Positions 37,995 to 46,294 are shown, numbered from the stretch's first letter. The stretch is DNA of 64,000 nt from Synechococcus sp. CS-1325 (GCA_025128135.1 JAHLYW010000026.1:1-64000); one strand, 5' to 3'. The notes: generated by a model from the sequence alone, not told the origin. Numbers and translations are program-made.

Positions 37995-39149
37995 TCACCC
38001 TAAAGGGTGCCTGAAAGCCGCCAGCAGCGCCCTTCCCTCCACCCCACAGGCGCGCAGCTGGCGAGAGCGATCGAACAGCACTGCGCCGATCCGCATCGGC
38101 CAGGGGCCGTAACGGGAGAGATAGGCCTGGCTGCGCCGCTCGATCGTGTCAGCCAGGCGCTGCTCCAGCCGCGCCGCCAGGCCGGCATCGAGGCCGGCCA
38201 GAGCCGCCAGGGCCGCCTCCACCGTCGCCGCCGCATGCAGCCGCTCAAGCGGCTCGCCGGTCAGCCCCTCCAGGGCCGCCAGGCTGGTGAGAATCTCCGC
38301 CCTGCCATCGGCAAGGTGGTGGTGGGTGTGGAAAATGCCACCGGCCAGCTTGATCAGCTTGCCGTGATAGCCGAACAGGATCAGGCGTTGAACCCCCACT
38401 TCGGCGGCCGCCACCAGCACCGGCCCCAGCCAGTTGCCGGCCTTGAGCAGCCGTTCCGCCGGCAGCCCCAGCTGCGGCGCAAGATCCAGCCCGTTCTCGC
38501 CGATCACCACCACCAGATCTCCATCGAAACCGGGCTGGGCGGCTCGCTGGCGCAGTTCTGCCAGGCAGGCCTCCAGCTGATCGGGAGCCGCGCTGCGCTG
38601 CACAGTGGCCTGGGTGCCGATCAGGGCCAGGCCTTCCACCACGCCAAAGGCGGCATTGCTGGTGCGCTCTGCCAGCCGTCTGCCTTCGGGAAAGATGATC
38701 CGCAACCGCAACCCCTGGCCGGCGGGCCAGAGCGGACGCAGGTTGGCTTCGAGCAGCTCACGGGCATAGGTGGACAGGCAGAGGGCCGCCGTGTCCGCAT
38801 GGATTCCGACCCCTTCACCGGCCTCGAGCTTCAGCCAGTCGCCGCCGGGATCGGCAGGCTGATCCATGGCCAGCTGCCAGGAACTCGCCACCACCCAGAC
38901 CGCCAGGCCACGGGTGAGATCCAGTCCCTCGCCGGGCTGGCAACGGCTGATGCCCAGGGCCGCGCCTCCTCCCAGCCGGGCTGCCCCCTCCACCGGCACG
39001 GGTTGCCGGCCCGCTGGGGCCAGCAACTGCAACAGGGGCGCCGGCTCGACCGGCTTCCCCGCCCCGGCCGGTTCCTCAACCAGGACCTGCACCGCCGCCC
39101 GCGCCGCCGCCGCCACCCAGACCGGCAAGGTGTAACCGGTGCTGTTCAT
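37995..39149 (-). CDS. cbiD: cobalt-precorrin-5B (C1)-methyltransferase
   Basis: CbiD methylates C1 of the corrin ring in the anaerobic-type (early cobalt) B12 pathway used by cyanobacteria. The 384-residue protein shows the N-terminal [17 protein letters not shown] and, toward the C-terminus, [20 protein letters not shown], a strong CbiD signature. The ATG at 39149 is clear. It is divergent from the class V aminotransferase (89-bp gap) and heads the minus-strand run through guaA. With cobH at 4395 it indicates B12 synthesis. Confidence 0.93.
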   Translation of the reverse strand: MNSTGYTLPVWVAAAARAAVQVLVEEPAGAGKPVEPAPLLQLLAPAGRQPVPVEGAARLGGGAALGISRCQPGEGLDLTRGLAVWVVASSWQLAMDQPADPGGDWLKLEAGEGVGIHADTAALCLSTYARELLEANLRPLWPAGQGLRLRIIFPEGRRLAERTSNAAFGVVEGLALIGTQATVQRSAAPDQLEACLAELRQRAAQPGFDGDLVVVIGENGLDLAPQLGLPAERLLKAGNWLGPVLVAAAEVGVQRLILFGYHGKLIKLAGGIFHTHHHLADGRAEILTSLAALEGLTGEPLERLHAAATVEAALAALAGLDAGLAARLEQRLADTIERRSQAYLSRYGPWPMRIGAVLFDRSRQLRACGVEGRALLAAFRHPLG

Positions 39150-39238
39150 TGGGGCAGGGCGACATCCGGTTGGGCCAGAAGGCCCTTTTTTATGCTGGGT
39201 GATCGCGCTGCCGCGCTTTCACCCTCCAACCACCCACC

Positions 39239-40393
39239 ATGCAGGACAAGCTCACCCTGATGATCCCCGGCCCCACCCCGGTGCCGGAGACTGTCCTGCT
39301 GGCGATGAGCCGCCACCCGATCGGCCATCGCAGCGCCGAATTTCAGGCGATCGTCAAACGCACCACCGCCCAGCTGAAGTGGCTGCATCAGACCGAATCG
39401 GATGTGCTGGCCCTCACCGGCAGCGGTACCGCCGCGATGGAGGCCGGCATCATCAACGTGCTGAGCCGGGGCGACAGGGTGCTCTGCGGGGACAACGGCA
39501 AATTCGGTGAGCGCTGGGTGAAGGTGGCGAAGGCCTATGGCCTTGAGGTGGAGGTGATCCGGGCCGAATGGGGGCAGCCACTGGATCCGGAGGCCTTCCG
39601 CAACGCCCTCGAAGCCGACACGGACAAGACAATCAGGGCCGTGATCCTCACCCATTCGGAAACCTCCACGGGAGTGATCAACGACCTGGAGGCGATCGCC
39701 GGCCATGTTCAAGCCCATGGCCAGGCCCTGATCGTGGCTGACTGCGTCACCAGCCTTGGAGCCTGCAACGTTCCCATGGACGCCTGGGGACTGGATGTGG
39801 TGGGCTCCGGCTCCCAGAAGGGATACATGATGCCTCCCGGCCTCGGCTTCGTGGCGATGAGCGAGCGGGCCTGGAAGGCCCAGGAACGCTCGGACCTGCC
39901 GAAGTTCTATCTGAATCTGGCCACCTACCGGAAAGCCGCAGCCAAGGACAGCAACCCCTTCACCCCGCCGGTGAACCTCTACTTCGCCCTGGAGGCGGCG
40001 CTGGAGATGATGCAGAAGGAGGGGCTGGAGTCGATCTTCGCTCGCCATGCCCGCCATCGCCGCGCTGCCCAGGCGGGCATGAAGGCGATCGGCTTGGGGC
40101 TCTATGCCGCCGAGGGCCATGGCAGTCCTTCGATCACGGCCGTGGCTCCTGAAGGAATCGACGCGGAAGTGCTGCGCAAAGCCGTGAAGGAGCGGTTCGA
40201 CATCCTTCTGGCTGGAGGCCAGGATCACCTGAAAGGCAAGGTGTTCCGGATCGGTCACCTCGGTTTCGTCTGCGACCGTGATGTCCTCACCGCCGTGGCG
40301 GCGATCGAGGTCACCCTTCAGGCTCTCGGTGTTTCAGCGGGGGAAGTGGGCGCCGGAGTGGCCGCCGCAGGAGCGGAACTGGCCCGCGGATAG
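39239..40393 (+). CDS. class V pyridoxal-phosphate aminotransferase (alanine/serine-glyoxylate type)
   Basis: A 384-residue PLP enzyme with MIPGPTPVPETVLLAMSRHPIGHRS, SGTAAMEAGIINVLSRGD, DCVTSLGACNVPMDAWGLD and the PLP-lysine segment GSQKGYMMPPG. These match the alanine-glyoxylate/serine-glyoxylate aminotransferase group, which works in photorespiratory glycolate metabolism; cyanobacterial members were once mislabelled soluble hydrogenase small subunit. Substrate choice cannot be read from sequence alone. The ATG at 39239 is good. tRNA-Gly follows 40 bp downstream. Confidence 0.9.
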   Translation: MQDKLTLMIPGPTPVPETVLLAMSRHPIGHRSAEFQAIVKRTTAQLKWLHQTESDVLALTGSGTAAMEAGIINVLSRGDRVLCGDNGKFGERWVKVAKAYGLEVEVIRAEWGQPLDPEAFRNALEADTDKTIRAVILTHSETSTGVINDLEAIAGHVQAHGQALIVADCVTSLGACNVPMDAWGLDVVGSGSQKGYMMPPGLGFVAMSERAWKAQERSDLPKFYLNLATYRKAAAKDSNPFTPPVNLYFALEAALEMMQKEGLESIFARHARHRRAAQAGMKAIGLGLYAAEGHGSPSITAVAPEGIDAEVLRKAVKERFDILLAGGQDHLKGKVFRIGHLGFVCDRDVLTAVAAIEVTLQALGVSAGEVGAGVAAAGAELARG

Positions 40394-40433
40394 GGGCCAG
40401 CTGGGGGCAGACGGTTTGCTAGTTTGTGCGGAT

Positions 40434-40505
40434 GCGGGTGTAATTCAGTGGTAGAATGTCAGCTTCCCAAGCTGAACGTCGCCGGTTCGAATCCGGTCAC
40501 CCGCT
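40434..40505 (+). tRNA. tRNA-Gly(CCC)
   Basis: A complete 72-nt cloverleaf: acceptor GCGGGTG (40434-40440) pairs with CACCCGC (40498-40504), discriminator T. The anticodon stem TCAGC/GCTGA encloses the loop TTCCCAA, so the anticodon is CCC reading GGG. The T-arm has GGTTCGAATCC. No CCA is encoded and no intron is present. Confidence 0.95.
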
Positions 40506-40516
40506 TTCAGCACACG

Positions 40517-40547
40517 ATCTCAAGCCGCTCTGTTTCCTTCTTGAGAT
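40517..40547 (+). terminator. hairpin downstream of tRNA-Gly
   Basis: ATCTCAAG (40517-40524) and CTTGAGAT (40540-40547) form a perfect 8-bp stem with a 15-nt loop, 12 bases after the tRNA. No T-tract follows directly; it may be a terminator or a 3'-processing structure. Confidence 0.4.
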
Positions 40548-40671
40548 TCGATTAAAGTTTGACCGAAAGAGATGTTGTTGGTTCGATCGGAAACTGAAAG
40601 GGATCTGATTTTCTGATTGAACTGAAGGTTTGAGCTTGATCGATCAACTTTTGAACAGGTGAATCATGGCC

Positions 40672-40908
40672 TCAGGGGCGTGGCTTGATCAGCTGAAGCA
40701 CCTGGGGACCGAGTGTGTTTGCACGCCGTTCACAATCGAGTGCCTTGAGAATGCCTCGAGCGGCTCGGGGCAGGTCACCGAGGGCAGCGGCCGCAGCTGC
40801 TTCAGCCTCGTGAACACGGAGTTCCGTGAGCAGAACAGCACGCTGATCCCGATGAAATGGATCAGCTTTGGCCGGCGTATTCTTGGTTTGAAGTTGAAGT
40901 GAAAGCAA
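40672..40908 (-). CDS. small conserved-looking hypothetical protein
   Basis: A 78-residue frame on the minus strand. After a weak N-terminus the sequence becomes strongly protein-like: VLLTELRVHEAEAAAAAALG, an amphipathic ILKALDCERRANTLGPQVLQLIKPRP ending that resembles short picocyanobacterial proteins ending in GPQVLQLIKPR (from memory). The only start in frame is TTG at 40908, so the 5' end is doubtful. A plus-strand frame (40666-40902, ATG) occupies the same bases; its composition looks less natural. Function unknown. Confidence 0.5.
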   Translation of the reverse strand: MLSLQLQTKNTPAKADPFHRDQRAVLLTELRVHEAEAAAAAALGDLPRAARGILKALDCERRANTLGPQVLQLIKPRP

Positions 40909-40961
40909 AATAAGCAGTCAGCAAGGCAATGTGCCCATTGATAGCTTAACTCCCGGTGGAA

Positions 40962-41192
40962 TCAAGTGCCGGGCTCTTCACCGTCATCACCGAGGGCAGC
41001 AATCTCGGAGCGAAGCTGATCAACCTTGTACTGATCGCCTCTGGCCACCGCAACGGCCAGGGAGAATTCAAGTTTTTCAAGTTGGTGACCCCCCTCGAAG
41101 AAACCGGAACTGGTTTTGCGGACCGAGCTGAATGGGTGGCCTTCCGCGCCGGTCGTCTTGGGCAGAGGGCAGGCGGGATAGGTGTTCGCCAT
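40962..41192 (-). CDS. small hypothetical protein
   Basis: A 76-residue protein (MANTYPACPLPKTTGAEGHP...) with a helical C-terminal half: EGGHQLEKLEFSLAVAVARGDQYKVDQLRSEIA. The alternation suggests a short helical hairpin. An upstream ATG at 41210 would add six residues (MKRNAT). It has no visible membrane segment or catalytic motif, and I do not recognise it. It lies in a run of small minus-strand genes after tRNA-Gly. Confidence 0.5.
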   Translation of the reverse strand: MANTYPACPLPKTTGAEGHPFSSVRKTSSGFFEGGHQLEKLEFSLAVAVARGDQYKVDQLRSEIAALGDDGEEPGT

Positions 41193-41260
41193 GGTTGCAT
41201 TTCTTTTCATTCTGTCATCCCTCCCGGGTTTGGTGCGACACATCAGGGTCAGAAACAGGC

Positions 41261-41548
41261 TCAGGCGGCGTTGGAAAAGGATTCGCGCTGAGGGTCGAAC
41301 TCCCGGAACTCGGAAGCTTGCGGCACCACTGGCTCCTCCAGGAGCAGCCGGCAATCGCGCAGCAGCACTTCGACGTGGGCGAGGGCTTCGAGTTCGGCCG
41401 GCTCGGGGGATTGACGACGATCCATGGCCATTTCCAGGGCCCCCAGGCGCTGCTCCATCCGCACGAGCCGATGGGAGAGCGCGCTGACCGTCTCAGCGAG
41501 GTCTTCGGCATTGCGAGTGATCCGGAAGGAAACCGATTCAGGTGACAT
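41261..41548 (-). CDS. small coiled-coil hypothetical protein
   Basis: A 95-residue protein from ATG at 41548. The first half has heptad character (AEDLAETVSALSHRLVRMEQRLGALEMAMDRR), the second is acidic with LRDCRLLLEEPVV. It could be a small oligomerising or adaptor protein; no family is recognised. It is divergent from the AbrB-type gene, whose start lies at 41641. Upstream in-frame sequence as far as 41647 looks less conserved. Confidence 0.55.
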   Translation of the reverse strand: MSPESVSFRITRNAEDLAETVSALSHRLVRMEQRLGALEMAMDRRQSPEPAELEALAHVEVLLRDCRLLLEEPVVPQASEFREFDPQRESFSNAA

Positions 41549-41640
41549 CTCAACGGAGCAGTAAGGCTGATGACAACACAGATCGAGCCCAGACTCAAGC
41601 CATCTCCCAAACTGCCTGGACCCTCCCGACAGCTCCGACC

Positions 41641-42162
41641 ATGCCATCGACCGTCAGTTTGGGGCTCTACATCCTGGGGGGCCTGGTCGGAGGCCTGCTG
41701 GCCCTGCGCACGGGAATCCCAGCCGCTCCTCTGGCCGGGGCCCTGCTGGGGGCTGGTCTGATCAGCATGAGCGGGCGCTTTGAAGCGGCCCAATGGCCTG
41801 CGGGCACACGCACCTTGCTGGAGATCGCCATCGGCACGGTGATCGGCACCACGCTCACCAACAGAGCATTGCTGGAGCTGCGTCAGCTCTGGCGACCCGC
41901 CATCGTGATCACCCTGACTCTGGTGGCCACCGGTCTGCTCGTCGGGCTGCTGTGCAGCCGATGGCTGGGGGTCGATCCCGTCATCATGCTGCTGGGGGCT
42001 GCTCCCGGCGGCATCAGCGGCATGAGCCTGGTGGGCGCCGAGTTCGGGGTCGGGGCCGCCGTGGCCGCTCTCCATGCGGTGCGACTGATCACCGTGCTGC
42101 TGGTCCTGCCGGTCACGGTGCGCCTGGTGGTCTCAGCCACAGCTGGTCACGCCTCCAACTGA
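41641..42162 (+). CDS. half-size AbrB-family (PF05145-type) membrane protein
   Basis: A 173-residue protein with five or six hydrophobic helices: LGLYILGGLVGGLLALRTGIPAAPLAGALLGAG, then LEIAIGTVIGTTLTNRALLELRQLW, and LLGAAPGGISGMSLVGAEFG with the Gly-rich loop typical of AbrB (putative ammonia-monooxygenase-like) membrane proteins. Full-length family members have about 350 residues with two internally duplicated halves; only one half is present here. Whether it dimerises, or is truncated, is unknown. ATG at 41641; the longer in-frame upstream region overlaps the divergent neighbour. Confidence 0.75.
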   Translation: MPSTVSLGLYILGGLVGGLLALRTGIPAAPLAGALLGAGLISMSGRFEAAQWPAGTRTLLEIAIGTVIGTTLTNRALLELRQLWRPAIVITLTLVATGLLVGLLCSRWLGVDPVIMLLGAAPGGISGMSLVGAEFGVGAAVAALHAVRLITVLLVLPVTVRLVVSATAGHASN

Positions 42163-42241
42163 GTCCGGTCGCGGCCAAGCTCGACAGCCGCAGAGCTACC
42201 GATACGTTGGGCCCAGTGCCGCTGGCATCCCCGACATCACC

Positions 42242-42688
42242 ATGCTTTCCCGTCGTCCCCACCTGCTCCAGCCCCTGATGCGCCTCGGCCTCAGCCTGGT
42301 GCCTGCGCTCGCCGCTCTTGCCCTCCCCTTGCCCCTGCTCAGCCAGACCGCCCAGCCGAGCGCCACGAGTGCTTCCAGCAAAGGAGCGGAGGTGTACTGC
42401 TTCATGCGCAGGTCAGGCAACAACCATGAAGTGAGCTGGGCGGCGGCCTACGCCCTGATCAAGCGCCAGAGCGACAGCCTGTTCAAGACATCACCGGAGC
42501 ACGCAGCTGTGATGATCACCGAGGCCGTGGTCAAGGAGCCCAGCGCCTATCCCGACTGCGGCCAGTATCTGGGGGCTCTCTATGGAGCTGAGAAGGCGCC
42601 GGAAGCCTCCCCCAGCCAGTCGTCCACAGGCGGAGCCGTTCCGCTCCCCAGCAGCGGGACCAGCCGGGGCGGGCGCTACAGCTACTGA
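42242..42688 (+). CDS. exported conserved cyanobacterial hypothetical protein
   Basis: A 148-residue protein with a clear signal peptide (basic start, hydrophobic core LGLSLVPALAALALPLPLL to about residue 34). The mature part has two conserved-looking cysteines (VYCFMRRSGNNHE and YPDCGQYLG) that could form a disulfide, followed by a Ser/Pro/Gly-rich tail. The AAYALIKRQ...LFKTSPEHAAVMI core looks like a family of small cyanobacterial exported proteins of unknown function. It converges with the SNF2-type helicase, overlapping by 7 nt. Confidence 0.7.
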   Translation: MLSRRPHLLQPLMRLGLSLVPALAALALPLPLLSQTAQPSATSASSKGAEVYCFMRRSGNNHEVSWAAAYALIKRQSDSLFKTSPEHAAVMITEAVVKEPSAYPDCGQYLGALYGAEKAPEASPSQSSTGGAVPLPSSGTSRGGRYSY

Positions 42689-44373
42689 TCGGGCTCGCCC
42701 TGCGCTGGCGCCCCGCTTGCCCAGGTCTTGATCAGCGTCTGCACCAACGCCGGCAGACGGGTCCTCCGCAGGCTGGTCTGCCTGCCCTCCAGCAGCAGCG
42801 CAACACGCCCTGCCTTGCTGGCAATCAAGTCATCGACCAGCTGATCAGCCACGCCAAGCTGCAACCAATGGCTGGTGAGGGGGCCGCCCATGCCGATCCG
42901 ATGGCAACGGTCTTCCGCCTGTTCGGCATCCCCGGGAGTCCAGGGTCGCTCCAGCAACACCACATGGGCAGCCCGACCCAGATTGAAGCCCAGGCCTCCC
43001 GTGCCGAAGGTGGCGATCAGCAGAGACGTGTGACCTCCCTGAAACAAATCCACCTGGCCCTGCCGTTCAGCAGGCTTCAACCGGCCGGTGAGCAGGGCGC
43101 CACCCAGCCGTTCCTGCAGCCGTTCTGCGGCAGCCAGGAACGCTGTGAACACGACCACGGCCTGCTGTCGCCTGAGCAGCCCCGCCACCAGCTCCTCCGC
43201 CGCCGGCAGCTTGTACTGGGCTCCGATCTGGCGCAGGGCCGTGAGCATCGCCAGCGCCTCTGCGTCGGGCCTGACAATCCCCAGGGCCGCCCGACGGCGG
43301 TAATGATCCACCTTGCCCTGCAACAGGTGCTCAAAGCCCCTGGCCTGGCTGGCCGAGAGTTCCACAGGATGGAATTCCCGCCGTTTCGGAGGTAGATCGA
43401 GGCAGTCCTGCTTGCGGCGATAAAGGAGCAACGGGCGGGTCAGATCCTGGAGTTCCTCGAGCCGCTCAGCCCCGGAAGCCTGCCAACGCTGACGTCCGCC
43501 GACCTGACGCCAGTGACCCTGGCAATAGCGCTGCTCGAACCCCTGCTGATCGCGGCCGAGCGGATGACCGATCGCGGCCAGCAGTGGGAACAACTGGGAT
43601 GGGCGACCGTTCTTCATCGGTGTGCCGGTGAGCAGCCAGATGCTCCGCAGGCGCGGGTGTCGCGCCAGACGCAGCAGGGACTGGGTGCGCACGGCCGACA
43701 GGTTCTGGGCGTAGTGGGCCTCATCCACGATCAGCACCGTGCCGGCCGGAGGCAGACTGGTGGGTAGCCGGCCCCAGCTGATCAGCTCCAGTTCGAGCCC
43801 GAGCGCCATCGACTCCTGGCGCCAGTGGGCATGCAGACCGGCCGGAGCCACCACGGCAATGCGACAGGCGGCAAGGCGCACCATCGCCCTGGCTGCCGCC
43901 AGGGCCGAGAGGGTTTTGCCGAGGCCCATGGCGTGGGCGAGCAGCCCACCGCGGCGGGCCAGCAGCCAGCGGGCAGCCAGTCGCTGATGGGGGAAGAGCC
44001 GGCGCCCATCGGACAACGGCTGCTCCAGTTGGGCCGCTGCCACCAGGGCCCGATGGGGGGGCAGAGGGGGCAGGGGCTGCTCCAGCCAGGCCATCCATTC
44101 CGCCAGCTCGGGATCGATCCGGAACCGTCCGCCCAGCAGCTTGCGCAGGGCCAGGGCTGCCTCCAGCGGGAACTCCCAGCGAAGTCGGCGGGATCGCCAG
44201 ACGCCCCGGGGACGAACAGCGCGCAACTGGGCCTGGGTGACGGGATCGAAGGGGGAGACCACCTCGATCAAGCCGCTGGCACCCAGACCGAGCCGACACG
44301 TCGCTGTCGCGGCCCATCCACACGGATCGGGGATGGCGCAAACCGAACCAGAGGAGCCCCAGGCCAGAGACAA
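42682..44373 (-). CDS. SNF2-type DEAD/DEAH helicase (SMARCAL1/HARP-like size)
   Basis: A 563-residue SF2 ATPase. It has FPHQRLAARWLL (Q-motif region), Walker A HAMGLGKTLSALAAA, DEAH box LIVDEAHYAQN, LLTGTPMKNG, and in the second RecA domain VVFTAFLAAAERLQERL, LLIATFGTGGLGFNLGRAAHVVLLERPWTPGDAEQAEDRCHRIGM. This is the Swi2/Snf2 order without accessory chromatin domains. Related bacterial enzymes remodel nucleoprotein or branched DNA. The apparent start is TTG at 44373; the first ~110 residues are poorly conserved. It is divergent from an HNH endonuclease gene. Confidence 0.85.
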   Translation of the reverse strand: MSLAWGSSGSVCAIPDPCGWAATATCRLGLGASGLIEVVSPFDPVTQAQLRAVRPRGVWRSRRLRWEFPLEAALALRKLLGGRFRIDPELAEWMAWLEQPLPPLPPHRALVAAAQLEQPLSDGRRLFPHQRLAARWLLARRGGLLAHAMGLGKTLSALAAARAMVRLAACRIAVVAPAGLHAHWRQESMALGLELELISWGRLPTSLPPAGTVLIVDEAHYAQNLSAVRTQSLLRLARHPRLRSIWLLTGTPMKNGRPSQLFPLLAAIGHPLGRDQQGFEQRYCQGHWRQVGGRQRWQASGAERLEELQDLTRPLLLYRRKQDCLDLPPKRREFHPVELSASQARGFEHLLQGKVDHYRRRAALGIVRPDAEALAMLTALRQIGAQYKLPAAEELVAGLLRRQQAVVVFTAFLAAAERLQERLGGALLTGRLKPAERQGQVDLFQGGHTSLLIATFGTGGLGFNLGRAAHVVLLERPWTPGDAEQAEDRCHRIGMGGPLTSHWLQLGVADQLVDDLIASKAGRVALLLEGRQTSLRRTRLPALVQTLIKTWASGAPAQGEPDQ

Positions 44374-44460
44374 TCACCACAGCGGCAGCATCGGAATCTA
44401 GGTGGGCCGGGTTCGCCGATCAGCGGCTGGCGAAGCAATCAAAATGCAGTGTTCGACACA

Positions 44461-44488
44461 TTGACAGCCGAGGAGGTGGGTGCACAAT
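44461..44488 (+). promoter_or_regulatory. candidate promoter of the HNH endonuclease gene
   Basis: A perfect -35 TTGACA (44461-44466) is followed after 16 bp by CACAAT (44483-44488), four of six matches to -10. Transcription would begin near 44495, giving a leader of about 15 nt before the ATG at 44510. Confidence 0.45.
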
Positions 44489-44509
44489 GCTCGCAATTGA
44501 ATCAAGAGG

Positions 44510-44923
44510 ATGCACGCCAGAGATGCGGTCTTTCTTGAAGAACTCTGCCCCAAACTAAGGGTCCGTCACTGGCGACAATCCCTGCACAAACACACCCATC
44601 ATCGTTGTATTTATTGCGGCGATCGTTCTGAATCCATCGATCACCTGATGCCACGTTGCCGAGGTGGCCTGAGTGTGACCGCCAACTGCGTCCCGGCCTG
44701 CCTGGCCTGCAATGGCCACAAGAGTGATGCCGATGCTTTTGATTGGTATCGGCAACAACGCTTCTACGACCCGCGACGGGCCATGGCGATTCGAGCCTGG
44801 ATGGATGGCGACCTGCGGCTTGCCGTGCGGCTCTTGCAGTGGGCCACACCGGAAAAACCCGTTCATGGCCCCGGAATCGCAACGGACCAGGGTCCAGGCG
44901 GCCTGATGCTCCAGGCGGCCTGA
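44510..44923 (+). CDS. HNH endonuclease
   Basis: A 137-residue HNH protein. Zinc-binding pairs C33-x2-C36 (CIYCG) and C64-x2-C67 (CLAC) bracket the catalytic D44-H45 (SIDHLMPRCRGG), N59 and N68 (NGHKSD), the standard zinc-HNH fold. The C-terminal helical part (WYRQQRFYDPRRAMAIRAWMDGDLRLA) looks conserved. An in-frame stop at 44498 limits the start to ATG 44510. It could be a housekeeping nuclease, as such genes are common in picocyanobacteria, or a defence nuclease. It is divergent from the SNF2-type helicase, with a 136-bp shared region. Confidence 0.85.
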   Translation: MHARDAVFLEELCPKLRVRHWRQSLHKHTHHRCIYCGDRSESIDHLMPRCRGGLSVTANCVPACLACNGHKSDADAFDWYRQQRFYDPRRAMAIRAWMDGDLRLAVRLLQWATPEKPVHGPGIATDQGPGGLMLQAA

Positions 44924-44936
44924 ACGGTTGACCGGC

Positions 44937-45107
44937 TCACCAGACACGGCAGATGGCCGGGCTGTTGTGGCGCAGACAGATCTCCTCCTGATCGCCAGGC
45001 CGCTCGGGTGCGACCAGGGCGGCGGCCAGCAGCAGGCCAGCGGCCAGAATGGCAGGCGCAGCCGAGCGGCCCAGACGTCGTGAAGAGGAGCCCAGGGAAG
45101 CGGTCAT
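44937..45107 (-). CDS. small exported cysteine-containing protein
   Basis: A 56-residue protein from ATG 45107. A basic N-terminus with twin arginine (SSSRRLGRS) is followed by a hydrophobic helix (about 17-32, APAILAAGLLLAAAL) and a short tail ending EEICLRHNSPAICRVW with two cysteines that could pair. Similar tiny secreted proteins occur in picocyanobacteria (from memory); the function is unknown. It lies between the HNH gene (convergent, 13-bp gap) and the SDR gene (divergent, 34-bp gap). Confidence 0.55.
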   Translation of the reverse strand: MTASLGSSSRRLGRSAAPAILAAGLLLAAALVAPERPGDQEEICLRHNSPAICRVW

Positions 45108-45141
45108 CGATCAACGGATTGAAGATGGTACAGGTGTACTG

Positions 45142-46077
45142 ATGACAGGCTCGATTGTCAATCCCCTGGGGGGCAGATTGCTGGTGCTCGGTGGCGGCTA
45201 CAGCGGGCTTCGCCTGGCCAGGGCCGCCCTGGACCAGGGCATGGCCGTGACCATCACCCATCGCCAGGCCTCCCCCCCGGACACCGGCACAGGGCCGGAA
45301 GGCAATGGCGATGCGTTGCAGTGGGTTCACTTTGATTCCGGGGAAGGGGCCAACCAGCTCGATCCGGCGGCCCTGGCCGGGGTGAGCCATGTGCTGGTGA
45401 CGATCCCTCCTGATCGCCAGGGGCTCGATCCGGCGCTGGGCAGCCTGGCTCCACTCCTGGCCCAGCTTCCCTTGCAATGGCTCGGCTATCTCTCCACCAC
45501 CGGGGTCTACGGAGACCGGGGCGGGGACTGGGTCGATGAGTCCGCCAACCCTCTGCCAGGCGCCCAGCGCTCCCTGGCCCGGCTGGCCTGCGAGCAGGCC
45601 TGGTTGGGGAGCGGCTGGCCGGTGCAGGTGTTTCGCCTGCCGGCGATCTACGGCCCCGGCCGATCCCCGTTCCAGAGCCTGCGGGACAACAGCAGCCGAC
45701 TGATCCACAAACCTGGCCAGGTGTTCAGCCGCATCCATGTCGACGACATCGTTGGCGCCCTGCTGCATTGCCTGCGCCTGGCTCCAAGCCAGCGGCCTTC
45801 CCTGATCAACGTGGCCGATGATCGCCCCTGCCCTTCCAGTGAGTCCCTGGGCTACGCAGCCCATCTGGTGGGCTGCAAGCTTCCGGAGGTGGAGCGTTAC
45901 GGGGATGTCGCCGCCAGCCTCAGCCCGATGGCGCGCAGCTTCTGGGCCGAGAACCGGCGGGCCAGCAACCGCAGGCTCTGCCGGGAGCTCGGCTACAAGC
46001 TGCGCTACCCCTGCTTCCGCGCGGGTTACCGTGCCAGCCTGGAGGAGGAAAGCAGCTGGGCTCGCAAGGCCGGATGA
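45142..46077 (+). CDS. extended SDR / YeeZ-like NAD(P)-dependent epimerase-dehydratase
   Basis: A 311-residue protein with a Rossmann fold: LLVLGGGYSGLRLARAAL at the start, LVTIPPDRQGLDPA, WLGYLSTTGVYGDRGGDWVDE and VFRLPAIYGPGRSP. The GGGYSG motif in place of GxxGxxG and the overall pattern fit the YeeZ-like sugar-epimerase branch rather than a classical YxxxK dehydrogenase. Substrate unknown. The ATG at 45142 is chosen because the upstream frame runs through the divergent small-protein gene. Confidence 0.85.
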   Translation: MTGSIVNPLGGRLLVLGGGYSGLRLARAALDQGMAVTITHRQASPPDTGTGPEGNGDALQWVHFDSGEGANQLDPAALAGVSHVLVTIPPDRQGLDPALGSLAPLLAQLPLQWLGYLSTTGVYGDRGGDWVDESANPLPGAQRSLARLACEQAWLGSGWPVQVFRLPAIYGPGRSPFQSLRDNSSRLIHKPGQVFSRIHVDDIVGALLHCLRLAPSQRPSLINVADDRPCPSSESLGYAAHLVGCKLPEVERYGDVAASLSPMARSFWAENRRASNRRLCRELGYKLRYPCFRAGYRASLEEESSWARKAG

Positions 46078-46114
46078 GCTCGGCAGCACCGGAGGAGGCC
46101 GGGATCTGAGACCA

Positions 46115-46294
46115 TCAACGGCTGGTTGCTCCGGTCGTCGGCGCGCACACGGGCGTGGCGTCCGGCGAGAGATTGTTCAAGGTCGGCAATTTGGTGTCGG
46201 CCAGGAAGCGGCACCAGTCGATCGAGATCCAGCCCCGCTGCATCCCTGTGCCCAGAGCGAAGAACATCGATCCAATCAGCAGCCAACGGATCAT
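46115..46294 (-). CDS. small membrane/exported hypothetical protein overlapping the pdxA start
   Basis: A 59-residue frame: MIRWLLIGSMFFALGTGMQRGWISIDWCRFLAD followed by a Thr/Pro/Asn-rich tail. The first ~20 residues are a membrane or signal segment with a conserved-looking MQRGW turn. Its ATG (complement of 46292-46294) overlaps the pdxA ATG (46293-46295) in the palindrome CATG. Codon composition looks coding, and I vaguely recall similar small proteins in picocyanobacteria, but the overlap with a longer upstream pdxA frame needs care. Confidence 0.5.
   Translation of the reverse strand: MIRWLLIGSMFFALGTGMQRGWISIDWCRFLADTKLPTLNNLSPDATPVCAPTTGATSR

Noticed and set aside
40666..40902. 78-codon plus-strand frame with an ATG
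   Set aside because: It shares the same bases as a more protein-like minus-strand frame; its composition (Cys/Ser/Gly patches) looks random. Kept as an alternative only.
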